Made by a program: the position numbers and the translations under genes
In this document: positions 8,534 through 16,305 of the stretch, in pieces
How positions within the stretch are numbered: position 1 is the first letter of the stretch
Layout: every line of letters begins with the position of its first letter
Assembly: GCA_035543335.1 (NCBI GenBank)
Contig: DASZZH010000025.1
Span: 62,001-126,000, forward strand
DNA from: Burkholderiales bacterium
GTDB lineage: Bacteria; Pseudomonadota; Gammaproteobacteria; Burkholderiales; JAHFRG01
Direction: 5' to 3'
DNA: 64,000 nt
Notes under the pieces: generated by a model
Database searches by the model: none
Told to the model about the DNA's origin: nothing
The model's input: only the letters and a program-made list of their open reading frames with translations

Positions 8534-9641
8534 GAAAGCGTATTTAATCGCCGCATTGACCGGCCGGGCGCTGGCGCAATCCGCAAGCCGCGCGCAGCTG
8601 CCGGTGGTGGTGCTCGACTTGTATAACGATGTGGACACGCGGCGCGTAGCAACGCGAGCCCGGGCGGTGGTCGCGCATAACGAAAGCTTCGATGCCAAAG
8701 CCTTGCTCAAAGCCGCGAAAGAGTTGTGCCCCGTTCAAGCTTGCGCCGGGCTCATTGAGGGCTCGGGTTTTGAAGACCGCCCGGAACTGTTGCGTCAGCT
8801 GGCGCACGCACGGCGCCTGTACGGCAACACACCGGAAATAGTGGCGCTGCTCAAGGATCCCGCGCGGTTTTTCCCGCTGCTTGATCGGCTGGCGATTCCG
8901 CATCCGGAAGTGAGCCTGCAGCCGCCGCGCAAGGCGCGAGGATGGCTTTCCAAGAAAACCGGCGGCAACGGCGGCGGCCATGTACTGCTCGCGGCGGGCA
9001 CGGTGGCGGATTCGCAACATTATTACCAGCGCCTCGAATCCGGTCGCAGCATGTCGGTGACTTTTCTCGCCAACGGCAAAGAAGCGCACATTATTGGCTT
9101 CAACGAACAATGGACCGTGAGCGCTGGCTCGCCTTTCCGCTATGCCGGCGCTGTCAATCACGCCGAGCCGCCGCAGGCGCTGCGCGCGGAAATCGTGACG
9201 AAACTCAATCTGCTGGTGGCAGAAACGGGATTGGCAGGTTTGAACGGCATGGATTTTCTTTTATGCGGCGATCATTACAGCGTGCTCGAAGTCAATCCGC
9301 GGCCTTGCGCGACCATGGATTTGTACGACGCGGATTATGCGCAAGGCCTGTTCGCCTGGCACCTGCTGGCGTGCGAGGGGCGCTTGCCGGAGCCGCCGCA
9401 GCTTGCGCGCAAAATTATCCGCGCCCATGCCGTGGTGTATGCCGAGCAGGCGTTCAGCATTCCTGCGAATCTGAAATTTCCGGAATGGGCGAGCGATATC
9501 CCGCAGGCGGGCAGCGAATTCGCGCCCGGCGCGCCGGTGTGCATGGTGCATGCGGAAGGTGCCTCCTCGTCGCAGGTGAAACGTCTTTTGCAGGAGCGGC
9601 GGATGCTGCTGGTGCGCGCCTTAAGAAAGGAAGCGGCATGA
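8523..9641 (+). CDS. ATP-grasp protein of the H4MPT cluster, function unknown
   Basis: About 372 residues from the ATG at 8523, which overlaps the mtdB stop; a longer start at 8499 lies deeper in mtdB and is less likely. The ATP-grasp core is seen as GNGGGHVLLA (glycine-rich loop, residues ~150-165) and NGMDFLLCGDHYSVLEVNPRP (metal-binding Asp/Glu/Asn, residues ~245-268). Such enzymes join a carboxylate to an amine or thiol using ATP. Its fixed position between mtdB and mch points to cofactor maturation or glutamate-tail addition, but the substrate is not known to me. It ends in an ATGA overlap with mch. Confidence 0.8.
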   Translation: MSAEKAYLIAALTGRALAQSASRAQLPVVVLDLYNDVDTRRVATRARAVVAHNESFDAKALLKAAKELCPVQACAGLIEGSGFEDRPELLRQLAHARRLYGNTPEIVALLKDPARFFPLLDRLAIPHPEVSLQPPRKARGWLSKKTGGNGGGHVLLAAGTVADSQHYYQRLESGRSMSVTFLANGKEAHIIGFNEQWTVSAGSPFRYAGAVNHAEPPQALRAEIVTKLNLLVAETGLAGLNGMDFLLCGDHYSVLEVNPRPCATMDLYDADYAQGLFAWHLLACEGRLPEPPQLARKIIRAHAVVYAEQAFSIPANLKFPEWASDIPQAGSEFAPGAPVCMVHAEGASSSQVKRLLQERRMLLVRALRKEAA

Positions 9642-10651
9642 GCGCCGTCCGGTCTGTCGCCGACCACACAGTGCTGCACGCCCAGGCAGCGGGCTGGCCG
9701 AGCGTCAATCGTTTGGCTTCGCCGTTGACCGAAGCCTTGCTTGGCGATGCGAAGGCGCTGCGGCTGGGTGTCGAGCGCAGCAGCAGAGGCTGCACGGTGG
9801 TGGACGCCGGCATTCGGCATCCGGGCGGCATCGAAGCCGGAAGACGCATCGCTGAAATCTGCCTCGGCGGATTGGGCACCGTCAGTGTGCAGCCTGGCGC
9901 GGGCCCGCTTTCGATCAATGTTCACACCGGCAATCCGGTGCTCGCCTGCCTGGGCAGCCAATACGCCGGCTGGAGTCTGTCCCACGGCAGCGGCAAGGGC
10001 GCGTTTCACGCCCTGGGTTCCGGTCCCGGCCGCTCGCTGGCCTGCAAAGAGGAATTGTTTGGAGAGCTTGGTTATCGCGACCAGGCCGACAGCACCTGCC
10101 TGGTTTTGGAAGTGGACAAGGCGCCGCCGCCTGAAATCGAGGAAAAAGTGATGCGCGACTGCGGGGTTGCCGCCGAGCATCTGATTTTTATACTGACGCC
10201 GACGCGCAGTCTCGCCGGCATAGTGCAGATCGTGGCGCGTTCGCTGGAAGTGGCGCTGCACAAGGCGCATGCGCTGGGTTTCCCCTTGCAGCATATCGTG
10301 GATGGCGCGGGGAGCGCGCCGCTGCCGCCGCCGGCAGCGGATTTTCTCGAGGCTATGGGACGCAGCAATGACGCGATTCTGTTCGGCGCGCAGGTGCAGC
10401 TGTTTGTTGACTGTAGTGATGATGAAGCGCGCCAGCTTGCGGAGAAATTACCCAGTTCCTCCTCGCGGGATTACGGCAGGCGCTTCGCACAGATTTTCAA
10501 GGATTATCAATACGATTTTTACAAGATTGATTCGATGCTGTTTGCTCCGGCGCGGGTGACGGTGAGCGTATTGAAAAGCGGCAAAAGCTTCAGCGGCGGA
10601 AAATTCAATCCGGAACTGCTTAAAGCGTCATTGGGGAATAAGAATGACTAG
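9638..10651 (+). CDS. mch: Methenyltetrahydromethanopterin cyclohydrolase
   Basis: 337 residues from the ATG at 9638, which overlaps the preceding stop as ATGA; the frame is open far upstream but that part is antisense-like filler. Mch hydrolyses N5,N10-methenyl-H4MPT to N5-formyl-H4MPT, linking MtdB to the Fhc complex. Family blocks are visible: INVHTGNPVLACLGSQYAGW near residue 90 and HGSGKGAFHALGSGPGR near 115. GGKFNPELLKAS lies at the C-terminus. It overlaps the next ATP-grasp gene by eight bases. Length is close to the usual ~320. Confidence 0.96.
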   Translation: MSAVRSVADHTVLHAQAAGWPSVNRLASPLTEALLGDAKALRLGVERSSRGCTVVDAGIRHPGGIEAGRRIAEICLGGLGTVSVQPGAGPLSINVHTGNPVLACLGSQYAGWSLSHGSGKGAFHALGSGPGRSLACKEELFGELGYRDQADSTCLVLEVDKAPPPEIEEKVMRDCGVAAEHLIFILTPTRSLAGIVQIVARSLEVALHKAHALGFPLQHIVDGAGSAPLPPPAADFLEAMGRSNDAILFGAQVQLFVDCSDDEARQLAEKLPSSSSRDYGRRFAQIFKDYQYDFYKIDSMLFAPARVTVSVLKSGKSFSGGKFNPELLKASLGNKND

Positions 10652-11558
10652 GCGCATCGCCATCATCACCGACGAGCCGGGCTGGCATGGCAAACAGCTG
10701 CGGCTCGCTTTCGCCGAACGCGGCTGTGAATCGCGCTATGTGTCGCTCACCCGCTGCCATTTCGATCTGGCGCATGCGCGCACTTCCGTAGTGATGCCGG
10801 GCTACGCACCGAATCTTCCGGACGGGGTATTTGTGCGCGGCGTGCCCGGCGGCACGCTGGAGCAGGTGATTCTGCGGCTGGATATCCTGCACGCGCTGCG
10901 CGAGCTTGGCGTGCCGGTGTACAACGATGCGCGCGCGATTGAAAGAAGCGTGGACAAGGCGATGACCAGTTTCCTGCTGCAGCACGCCGGCATTCCCACT
11001 CCGCCCACCTGGGTGTGCGAGTCGGCGGCGCAGGCGCGCGCGATTCTGATGCGAGAAACCGCAGCAGGACGCGAGCTGGTGCTGAAGCCTCTGTTCGGCT
11101 CGCAGGGCGTGGGCTTGCGCCGCCTGCAAAGCGGCATGGACATACCGGATTTGGGCGAATACGAGGGTGTCGCTTATCTGCAAAGCTTTATCGACTGCGG
11201 CGCGGGCAACTGGCAGGACTTCCGCGTGCTGGTGATAAACGGAGCCGCGCGCGCGGCGATGGTGCGCCGCGGCGCCACTTGGATCAACAATGTTGCGCAG
11301 GGCGGCGCCTGTGAGAAAATAGAGTTGGATCAAACCCTGCAGAAGCTGGCGCAGGATGCAGTGCGCGCCGTGGACATGGATTATGCCGGAGTGGACCTGA
11401 TGCGCGACCGCGACGGACGGCTGTGGGTGATTGAAGTCAACAGCATCCCGGCCTGGCGCGGCTTGCAAGGGGTGTGCGAATTCAATCTGGCACAATGCCT
11501 GGCGGACGACCTGTTGTCGCGCCGGTTGCCGCAAGCAAGCATGGAAATGGTATGCTAA
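10644..11558 (+). CDS. RimK-like ATP-grasp ligase of the H4MPT cluster
   Basis: 304 residues with a RimK/MptN-like ATP-grasp fold: VDKAMTSFLLQHAGIPTP is the central-domain entry, LVLKPLFGSQGVGL is the nucleotide-binding lysine and glycine loop, and LWVIEVNSIPAWRG carries the metal-binding Glu and Asn. Archaeal MptN and CofF add glutamates to H4MPT and F420 tails, so a glutamyl ligase acting on the H4MPT side chain is the best inference. Only general fold features support that. It is tightly coupled: it overlaps mch by 8 bases and the CitG-like gene by 7. Confidence 0.82.
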   Translation: MTRRIAIITDEPGWHGKQLRLAFAERGCESRYVSLTRCHFDLAHARTSVVMPGYAPNLPDGVFVRGVPGGTLEQVILRLDILHALRELGVPVYNDARAIERSVDKAMTSFLLQHAGIPTPPTWVCESAAQARAILMRETAAGRELVLKPLFGSQGVGLRRLQSGMDIPDLGEYEGVAYLQSFIDCGAGNWQDFRVLVINGAARAAMVRRGATWINNVAQGGACEKIELDQTLQKLAQDAVRAVDMDYAGVDLMRDRDGRLWVIEVNSIPAWRGLQGVCEFNLAQCLADDLLSRRLPQASMEMVC

Positions 11559-12481
11559 GAACGATTTCCTCCGCCAAACTGGCCAAAGCGTTTGTCCGGG
11601 CGTGTGAGCTAGAAGTGCGCGCTTTCAAGCCGGGCAATGTGAGCGTGATGAGCGCCGGCCACGGCATGACCGCACAGCAGTTTCTGGTCAGCGCACAAGC
11701 CGCGGCGGTACCTGTTGCCGCAGCCGGCTTGACCGTTGGCGAGCGAATTTTGCGCGCGGTCGAAGCTACGCGGGAAAAGGTCGGTTGCAACACCAATCTT
11801 GGCATCGTTCTGCTATGCGCGCCGCTTATTCACGCTGCGCAATCAGCCTCAGACGAGCGCAAATTGCAGCGTCGCGTTGAGCGCGTGTTGCGCGAATTGA
11901 CGCAAAAGGATGCCGAATGGGCTTACCGGGCGATCCGCCTGGCCGTGCCGGGCGGCCTGGGCAACAGCGCGCGTTATGATGTAAATGAAACGCCGCAAGT
12001 GACGCTGCTTGCGGCGATGCAGGAAGCGAAAGACAGGGACTCTATCGCCCGCCAGTATGCCAACGGCTTTGCCGATGTGTTTGAGTTTGGCGTATTGCGG
12101 GTAAAGGCAGCGCTCAGCCGATGGGGTGACGAGGAAGCCGCGATGCTCGCCGTCTATCTGGGTTGGCTGGCGCGTTTCCCCGACAGTCATGTCGAGCGCA
12201 AGTTCGGGCGGGCGGTGGCGCGCGAGGTGAGCGCCAGGGCCGCGGCTTTTGATGCGAAGTTGCAAAGCGGCTGCGCGCCGCGCGACTTGCAGGCGGAATT
12301 GAGCGCGTTCGACGCGGAGCTCAAGCACGACGGGATCAATCCCGGCACCTCGGCGGATTTGAGCGTGGCGAGCCTGCTTGCATTACGTTTGCAGGATTTA
12401 TTGCAAAAAAGCTTTACCGGCAGCGAGGCGAAGCTCGCCTCGCACCGTGGTAAAACGAAACCCCAGCATGTTGGCGCCTAG
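11552..12481 (+). CDS. CitG-like (triphosphoribosyl-dephospho-CoA synthase family) protein of the H4MPT cluster
   Basis: 309 residues from the ATG at 11552; the open frame extends to 11474 but only inside the previous gene. Family marks are AFKPGNVS near residue 25, NTNLGIVLLCAPL near 85 and HDGINPGTSADLSVASLLALRL near the C-terminus. CitG proteins make the phosphoribosyl prosthetic group of citrate lyase from ATP and dephospho-CoA; no citrate lyase is nearby. Methylotroph H4MPT clusters carry this paralogue, and a phosphoribosyl-transfer step in cofactor synthesis is a reasonable guess, not proven. It is followed by 70 bases and a strong ribosome site before fae. Confidence 0.85.
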   Translation: MLRTISSAKLAKAFVRACELEVRAFKPGNVSVMSAGHGMTAQQFLVSAQAAAVPVAAAGLTVGERILRAVEATREKVGCNTNLGIVLLCAPLIHAAQSASDERKLQRRVERVLRELTQKDAEWAYRAIRLAVPGGLGNSARYDVNETPQVTLLAAMQEAKDRDSIARQYANGFADVFEFGVLRVKAALSRWGDEEAAMLAVYLGWLARFPDSHVERKFGRAVAREVSARAAAFDAKLQSGCAPRDLQAELSAFDAELKHDGINPGTSADLSVASLLALRLQDLLQKSFTGSEAKLASHRGKTKPQHVGA

Positions 12482-12551
12482 GAGGGCGGCCGCCGCTGAG
12501 GTTTCGGAGTAGTGTTTCACCGTTTAACCAGCCAAACTAAGGAGAGGCAAA

Positions 12552-13061
12552 ATGGCTAAAATTGATCGTGTGCTCGTTGGAGAATCACTGGTCGGCGAAG
12601 GCAATGAAGTGGCCCACGTCGACCTTATCATGGGGCCGCGCGGCAGCGCCGTGGAAGCGGCGTTCTGCAGTGCGCTGACCAACCAAAAGGACGGCTTTAC
12701 CTCGCTACTCGCGTTGGTGGCGCCGAACTTGGCGACTAAGCCGAACACCATCCTGTTCAACAAGGTGACCATCAAGGGCGCCAAACAGGCGGTGCAGATG
12801 TTCGGCCCGGCGCAACACGCGGTGGCGATGGCGGTGGCGGATTGCGTGCAGGACGGCACCATTCCGGCGAACGAAGCCGATGACGTATTCATTTGCGTCG
12901 GCGTGTTCATCCACTGGCTGGCGGAGGACGACAAGAAGATTCACGACTACAACTACCAGGCCACCAAGGAATCCATTAAGCGCGCAGTTGCCCGCGAGCC
13001 CAAGGCCGCCGACGTCGTGGCCAAGAAAGGCACGGTCAAGCACCCGTTCTCTCCGAAGTAA
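12552..13061 (+). CDS. fae: Formaldehyde-activating enzyme
   Basis: 169 residues, full length for Fae. It catalyses condensation of formaldehyde with H4MPT to methylene-H4MPT and so protects the cell while feeding the pathway. The opening [20 protein letters not shown] contains the catalytic-type histidine (His22 here). [14 protein letters not shown] and the acidic [17 protein letters not shown] block are also conserved. The start is set by an AAGGAGAGG site six bases before the ATG, stronger than at neighbouring genes, as expected for an abundant protein. It is last in the mptG-fae operon and convergent with the HisA-like gene. Confidence 0.97.
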   Translation: MAKIDRVLVGESLVGEGNEVAHVDLIMGPRGSAVEAAFCSALTNQKDGFTSLLALVAPNLATKPNTILFNKVTIKGAKQAVQMFGPAQHAVAMAVADCVQDGTIPANEADDVFICVGVFIHWLAEDDKKIHDYNYQATKESIKRAVAREPKAADVVAKKGTVKHPFSPK

Positions 13062-13092
13062 GTCGGGGTGCGGGCGGGCGTGGGCAAGCCGC

Positions 13093-13824
13093 TCACGGCG
13101 CGCCCGTTGCTCCGGTGACGGCAGCCCATGCGGCAAGCTCGCCCGGCGTGAGGCGGCGCTCGTGCAGGGCGCGGGCGAGCAGCACGCCGCGCGCGCCTGC
13201 TTGCCTTAGGGATTCAAGGTCGCGCGCATCGCGCACGCCGCCCGCGGCGTAGAATTTTTTTTGCGGGGCGCGGCGCTGTATCGAACGCAGCAACGCGAGA
13301 TCCGGCCCTGCGCCGCTGCCTACGCGGGAGAGCGTCATCGCGATGACGTGCTCAAACCAGAGTTCCGTCCGGTTGAGGAGTTGTTCGTCGCCGCGGAAAC
13401 GTGAACCCTTGAAATCCAGCGACAGCAGCGGGTAAAGCGCCTCGCCGTCTTGGCCGAGGCGGCGCAGCAATTTCATATCGGGCCTGGATTCGCTGCCGAT
13501 GACGGCATGGCCCAGTTTTCTTTTTTGCCACGCGGCGAGGGCTGCAAGGTCGGCAATGCCGGCGTCAACCCATAGTTCGAGCGCCGGGAAGCGCGCGCAC
13601 AAATTCTCGATGATCGCCAGATTGTTGCCGTTGCCTTCTATCGCGTCGATGTCGGCGATGTATAGCGTAGTGAAGGGATGGAGTTGTAGCAGTGCAGAAG
13701 CGATTTCGAGCGCGTTGCTGCCTTTGCATAACTGCGATTCAATCGGACGGTAGGCGTGGCGCTCGCCGCGATCGGCGCGCACCACCTGGCCGTGCATTAA
13801 ATCCAGAACTGGAATAATTTTCAT
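13093..13824 (-). CDS. HisA/HisF-like (beta/alpha)8 protein of the H4MPT cluster
   Basis: 243 residues with the TIM-barrel pattern of the HisA family: MKIIPVLDLMHGQVVRA at the start, TTLYIADIDAIEG near residue 55, and a phosphate-binding end, YAAGGVRDARDL near 200. True HisA isomerises ProFAR in histidine synthesis, but no his genes are near, and related HisA-like genes sit in methylotroph H4MPT islands. A role with a phosphoribosyl intermediate of H4MPT or methylofuran is inferred only. It faces fae tail-to-tail (31 bases) and is divergent from mfnD (20 bases), so the short spacer must carry both starts. Confidence 0.82.
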   Translation of the reverse strand: MKIIPVLDLMHGQVVRADRGERHAYRPIESQLCKGSNALEIASALLQLHPFTTLYIADIDAIEGNGNNLAIIENLCARFPALELWVDAGIADLAALAAWQKRKLGHAVIGSESRPDMKLLRRLGQDGEALYPLLSLDFKGSRFRGDEQLLNRTELWFEHVIAMTLSRVGSGAGPDLALLRSIQRRAPQKKFYAAGGVRDARDLESLRQAGARGVLLARALHERRLTPGELAAWAAVTGATGAP

Positions 13825-13844
13825 ACCCTACTTAACCGCTTCTA

Positions 13845-14849
13845 ATGCGTATCTTCGTATACGAGCATATTACCGGCGGCGGCCTGCTTGACCAAGCGCT
13901 GCCTGCCCGGCTGGCGCGCGAAGGCGGCGTGATGCTCACGGCGCTGCTGCGCGACCTGGCCGATATTCCCGATGTGGAAATCATCACCAGCCGTGACCCG
14001 CGCCTGCCCGCGCTCAACCAACCCGCAAAAGTCCTGGTTCCGCAAAACGCTGAAGAAGCGGCTTTTGTTTTTCGCGATGGCGTGGCAATGGCGGATGCGG
14101 TGTGGCCGATCGCCCCGGAAACCGCTGGGGTTCTGGAGCGCCTGAGCCGCACTGTGCTGGAGCAGGACAAAATTTTGCTTGGCAGTCATCCCGAAGCGGT
14201 GCGGCTTGCCGCAAGCAAGCTTGCTACCTCGCGGCGGCTAGCTCGCCACGGGATTTCCGCGGTTCCCACGCACGCCGTAACCGACCGCATTTCCGATACG
14301 GCGGAAGGCTGGGTGGTGAAACCCGATGACGGCGCGGGTTGCGGCGACACCCATTGGTTTTCCACGCTTCAAGCGGCCCAACACTGGCTGTCCCGGGCGA
14401 CCGGTGCGGAGCATTACGTGTTGCAACCGTTCATTCCTGGAAAAGCGTTGAGCCTTTCCCTATTGTGCCGCGCCGGCCAGGCTTTTCTTTTGAGCTGCAA
14501 TTGCCAGCGCATCGTGATCGAGGACGATAGCTTTCATTTTTTAGGCAGCCAGGTCAATGCGGCGCCCGATTCACAAGGTGCATTTGCCGATTTGGCGCAG
14601 CGTGTAACCGCCGCCATTCCGGGGTTGTGGGGTTATGTCGGCATTGATCTGGTGCAAAGCGGAACGGGCGTGGTGGTGATGGAAGTCAATCCCCGGCTCA
14701 CCACGTCTTACGCCGGATTGCATCAAGCGCTCAACTGCAATCCCGCCGCGCTGGTGTTGCGCCTGCTCGACGAACGGAGCCCGCTGCGTCTGCCCGAATT
14801 TTCCGCGTCCAGAGTTGATGTGGAAATCGAGGCCGCGCATGCCGTATAA
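13845..14849 (+). CDS. mfnD: ATP-grasp glutamate ligase, MfnD-like
   Basis: 334 residues opening MRIFVYEHITGGGL, the hallmark of the COG1821 ATP-grasp family to which MfnD belongs. MfnD joins L-glutamate to tyramine in methanofuran synthesis. The ATP-binding part shows GWVVKPDDGAGCGDT near residue 155 and the metal site VVVMEVNPRLTTSYAG near 275. In bacteria methylofuran is reported to contain tyrosine in place of tyramine, so the acceptor may be tyrosine. It overlaps mfnF by 11 bases. The assignment rests on the N-terminal signature plus linkage to mfnF, mfnE and mfnB. Confidence 0.83.
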   Translation: MRIFVYEHITGGGLLDQALPARLAREGGVMLTALLRDLADIPDVEIITSRDPRLPALNQPAKVLVPQNAEEAAFVFRDGVAMADAVWPIAPETAGVLERLSRTVLEQDKILLGSHPEAVRLAASKLATSRRLARHGISAVPTHAVTDRISDTAEGWVVKPDDGAGCGDTHWFSTLQAAQHWLSRATGAEHYVLQPFIPGKALSLSLLCRAGQAFLLSCNCQRIVIEDDSFHFLGSQVNAAPDSQGAFADLAQRVTAAIPGLWGYVGIDLVQSGTGVVVMEVNPRLTTSYAGLHQALNCNPAALVLRLLDERSPLRLPEFSASRVDVEIEAAHAV

Positions 14850-15894
14850 AACCCCGGATAACTCCATCATCGGGTGGGATGTAGGCGGCGCGCACCTTAA
14901 AGCGGCGTTGATCGATGGCAAGGGCCGCGTGCATAAAGTCCTGCAACTGCCTTGCCCTCTGTGGCAGGGCTTGCCGCATCTTGAGCGGGCGCTGTCGGAG
15001 GCGCTGAACCAATTGGACGAACCCGATGCGCTGCACGCTCTCACCATGACCGGGGAACTTGCGGATATCTTTCCCAATCGCGCAGCCGGCGTGGCCGCCA
15101 TTATTAATCTGGCGCAAAAAAAATTGCAGACCGTGAAAGTTTTCGCCGGAGGCAAAGGTTTTGTGCGCCCGGCGCAGGCGAAGAAGCTCGCAGAAGACGT
15201 GGCCTCGGCCAACTGGCTGGCGAGCGCTGCATTCGCCGCTGCCCGGGTCAAAGAAGCGCTGTTGGTGGACATCGGCAGCACCACTACCGATTTTATCCTG
15301 CTCAAGAATGGAAAAGTGCAAGCGCGCGGATTCAATGATCACCGGCGCATGGTTTACGGCGAGCTGGTGTATGCCGGTGTTACGCGCACGCCGGTGATGG
15401 CGGCGGTCTCCCGCGTGCCGTTTGCCGGGGAGTGGGTGGGCGTGATGGCGGAACTGTTCGCGACGATGGCGGATGTTTATAGACTCAGCGGCGAGCTGCC
15501 CGAAGCGGCGGACCAGATGCCTGCGGCGGATGGCGGAGAAAAAACCGTGCGCGGCAGCGCCAGAAGGCTGGCGCGCATGGTGGGCCTGGATTTGGAATCC
15601 GCGCCGCTCGCGGACTGGAAAGGTTTGGCCGCTTATATCGCTGAGCGGCAATTACAGCGGCTGCTCGCAGCCTGCGTGCGCCAGTTGTCTTCAGGAGTCG
15701 TCGGCGACAAGGCGCCGCTGATAGGCGCGGGCGTGGGGCGCTTTGTGGCGCGGAAGCTGGCTCTGCGCTGCAGCCGCGGCTATCGTGATTTTTCGAGCCT
15801 GGTGCAATCCCGTTTGTCCGATGCGGAATGGGTGAATGGCTGCGCTCCCGCGGTGGCAGTGGCGCTGCTGGCAAGAAGCGCGGCAGGCGCATAA
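14839..15894 (+). CDS. mfnF: Methylofuran synthesis protein MfnF (H4MPT-linked C1 pathway, hydantoinase/oxoprolinase-like)
   Basis: About 351 residues from the ATG at 14839 (MPYKTPDNSIIGWDVGG), which overlaps the mfnD stop. The protein has the actin-like ATPase/oxoprolinase fold: the phosphate-1 motif IIGWDVGGAHLKAAL at the start and LLVDIGSTTTDFILL near residue 150. Archaeal MfnF couples the aminomethylfuran diphosphate to the tyramine-glutamate part, forming the ether of methanofuran. With mfnD, mfnE and mfnB in the island the same job is likely. Seven bases after the stop begins a 401-base TIR-bounded repeat element. Confidence 0.88.
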   Translation: MPYKTPDNSIIGWDVGGAHLKAALIDGKGRVHKVLQLPCPLWQGLPHLERALSEALNQLDEPDALHALTMTGELADIFPNRAAGVAAIINLAQKKLQTVKVFAGGKGFVRPAQAKKLAEDVASANWLASAAFAAARVKEALLVDIGSTTTDFILLKNGKVQARGFNDHRRMVYGELVYAGVTRTPVMAAVSRVPFAGEWVGVMAELFATMADVYRLSGELPEAADQMPAADGGEKTVRGSARRLARMVGLDLESAPLADWKGLAAYIAERQLQRLLAACVRQLSSGVVGDKAPLIGAGVGRFVARKLALRCSRGYRDFSSLVQSRLSDAEWVNGCAPAVAVALLARSAAGA

Positions 15895-15900
15895 AATTAG

Positions 15901-16301
15901 GGAACCTCTAATTATGTCCTTCGTGAGCCGCGTTGCGGTCAAAATGCGGATGGCTGCAAGGCGCGCGACGAAGGTCGTAGTTCGGGCTACGAAGCCGAGG
16001 AGCGCAACGATGCAGACACCGCAGTTTGCCGCAACCCGCAAGGGACGGCTGCCGCGACACGGTCAGCGAAGCTTGGGGTGCGGGAGCGGCAGCATGAGCA
16101 CCCCGTTTAACGGTGTCTCTTGCGGCAGCTTGCGCCCCTTCCCGCGCCACGCTTCGCGAGACCGAGTCCGGGGTGCCTTCCCGGGCGGTCTGCTTTGTCG
16201 CTCAGCTTGCCAATGGGGCCCACCATTGGCGGCGCGTCGCTTCGCGCATCCCATCCCGGAAAGCCACCGTCGCAGCCACGCAGGACATAATTAGAGGTTC
16301 C
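15901..16301. mobile_element. TIR-bounded 401-bp non-coding element, copy 1
   Basis: Bounded by perfect 20-base inverted repeats: GGAACCTCTAATTATGTCCT at 15901-15920 and its complement at 16282-16301. The interior has no convincing gene, but shares long blocks with a second copy at 31201-31569, such as ACGAAGGTCGTAG, GCGGTCTGCTTTGTCGCTC and CGCGCATCCCATCCCGGAAA. This is the layout of a MITE-like non-autonomous element. No clear target duplication is seen. The right end stops four bases before the pabB ATG, so the terminal repeat forms the pabB leader. Confidence 0.8.
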
Positions 16302-16305
16302 TCTC

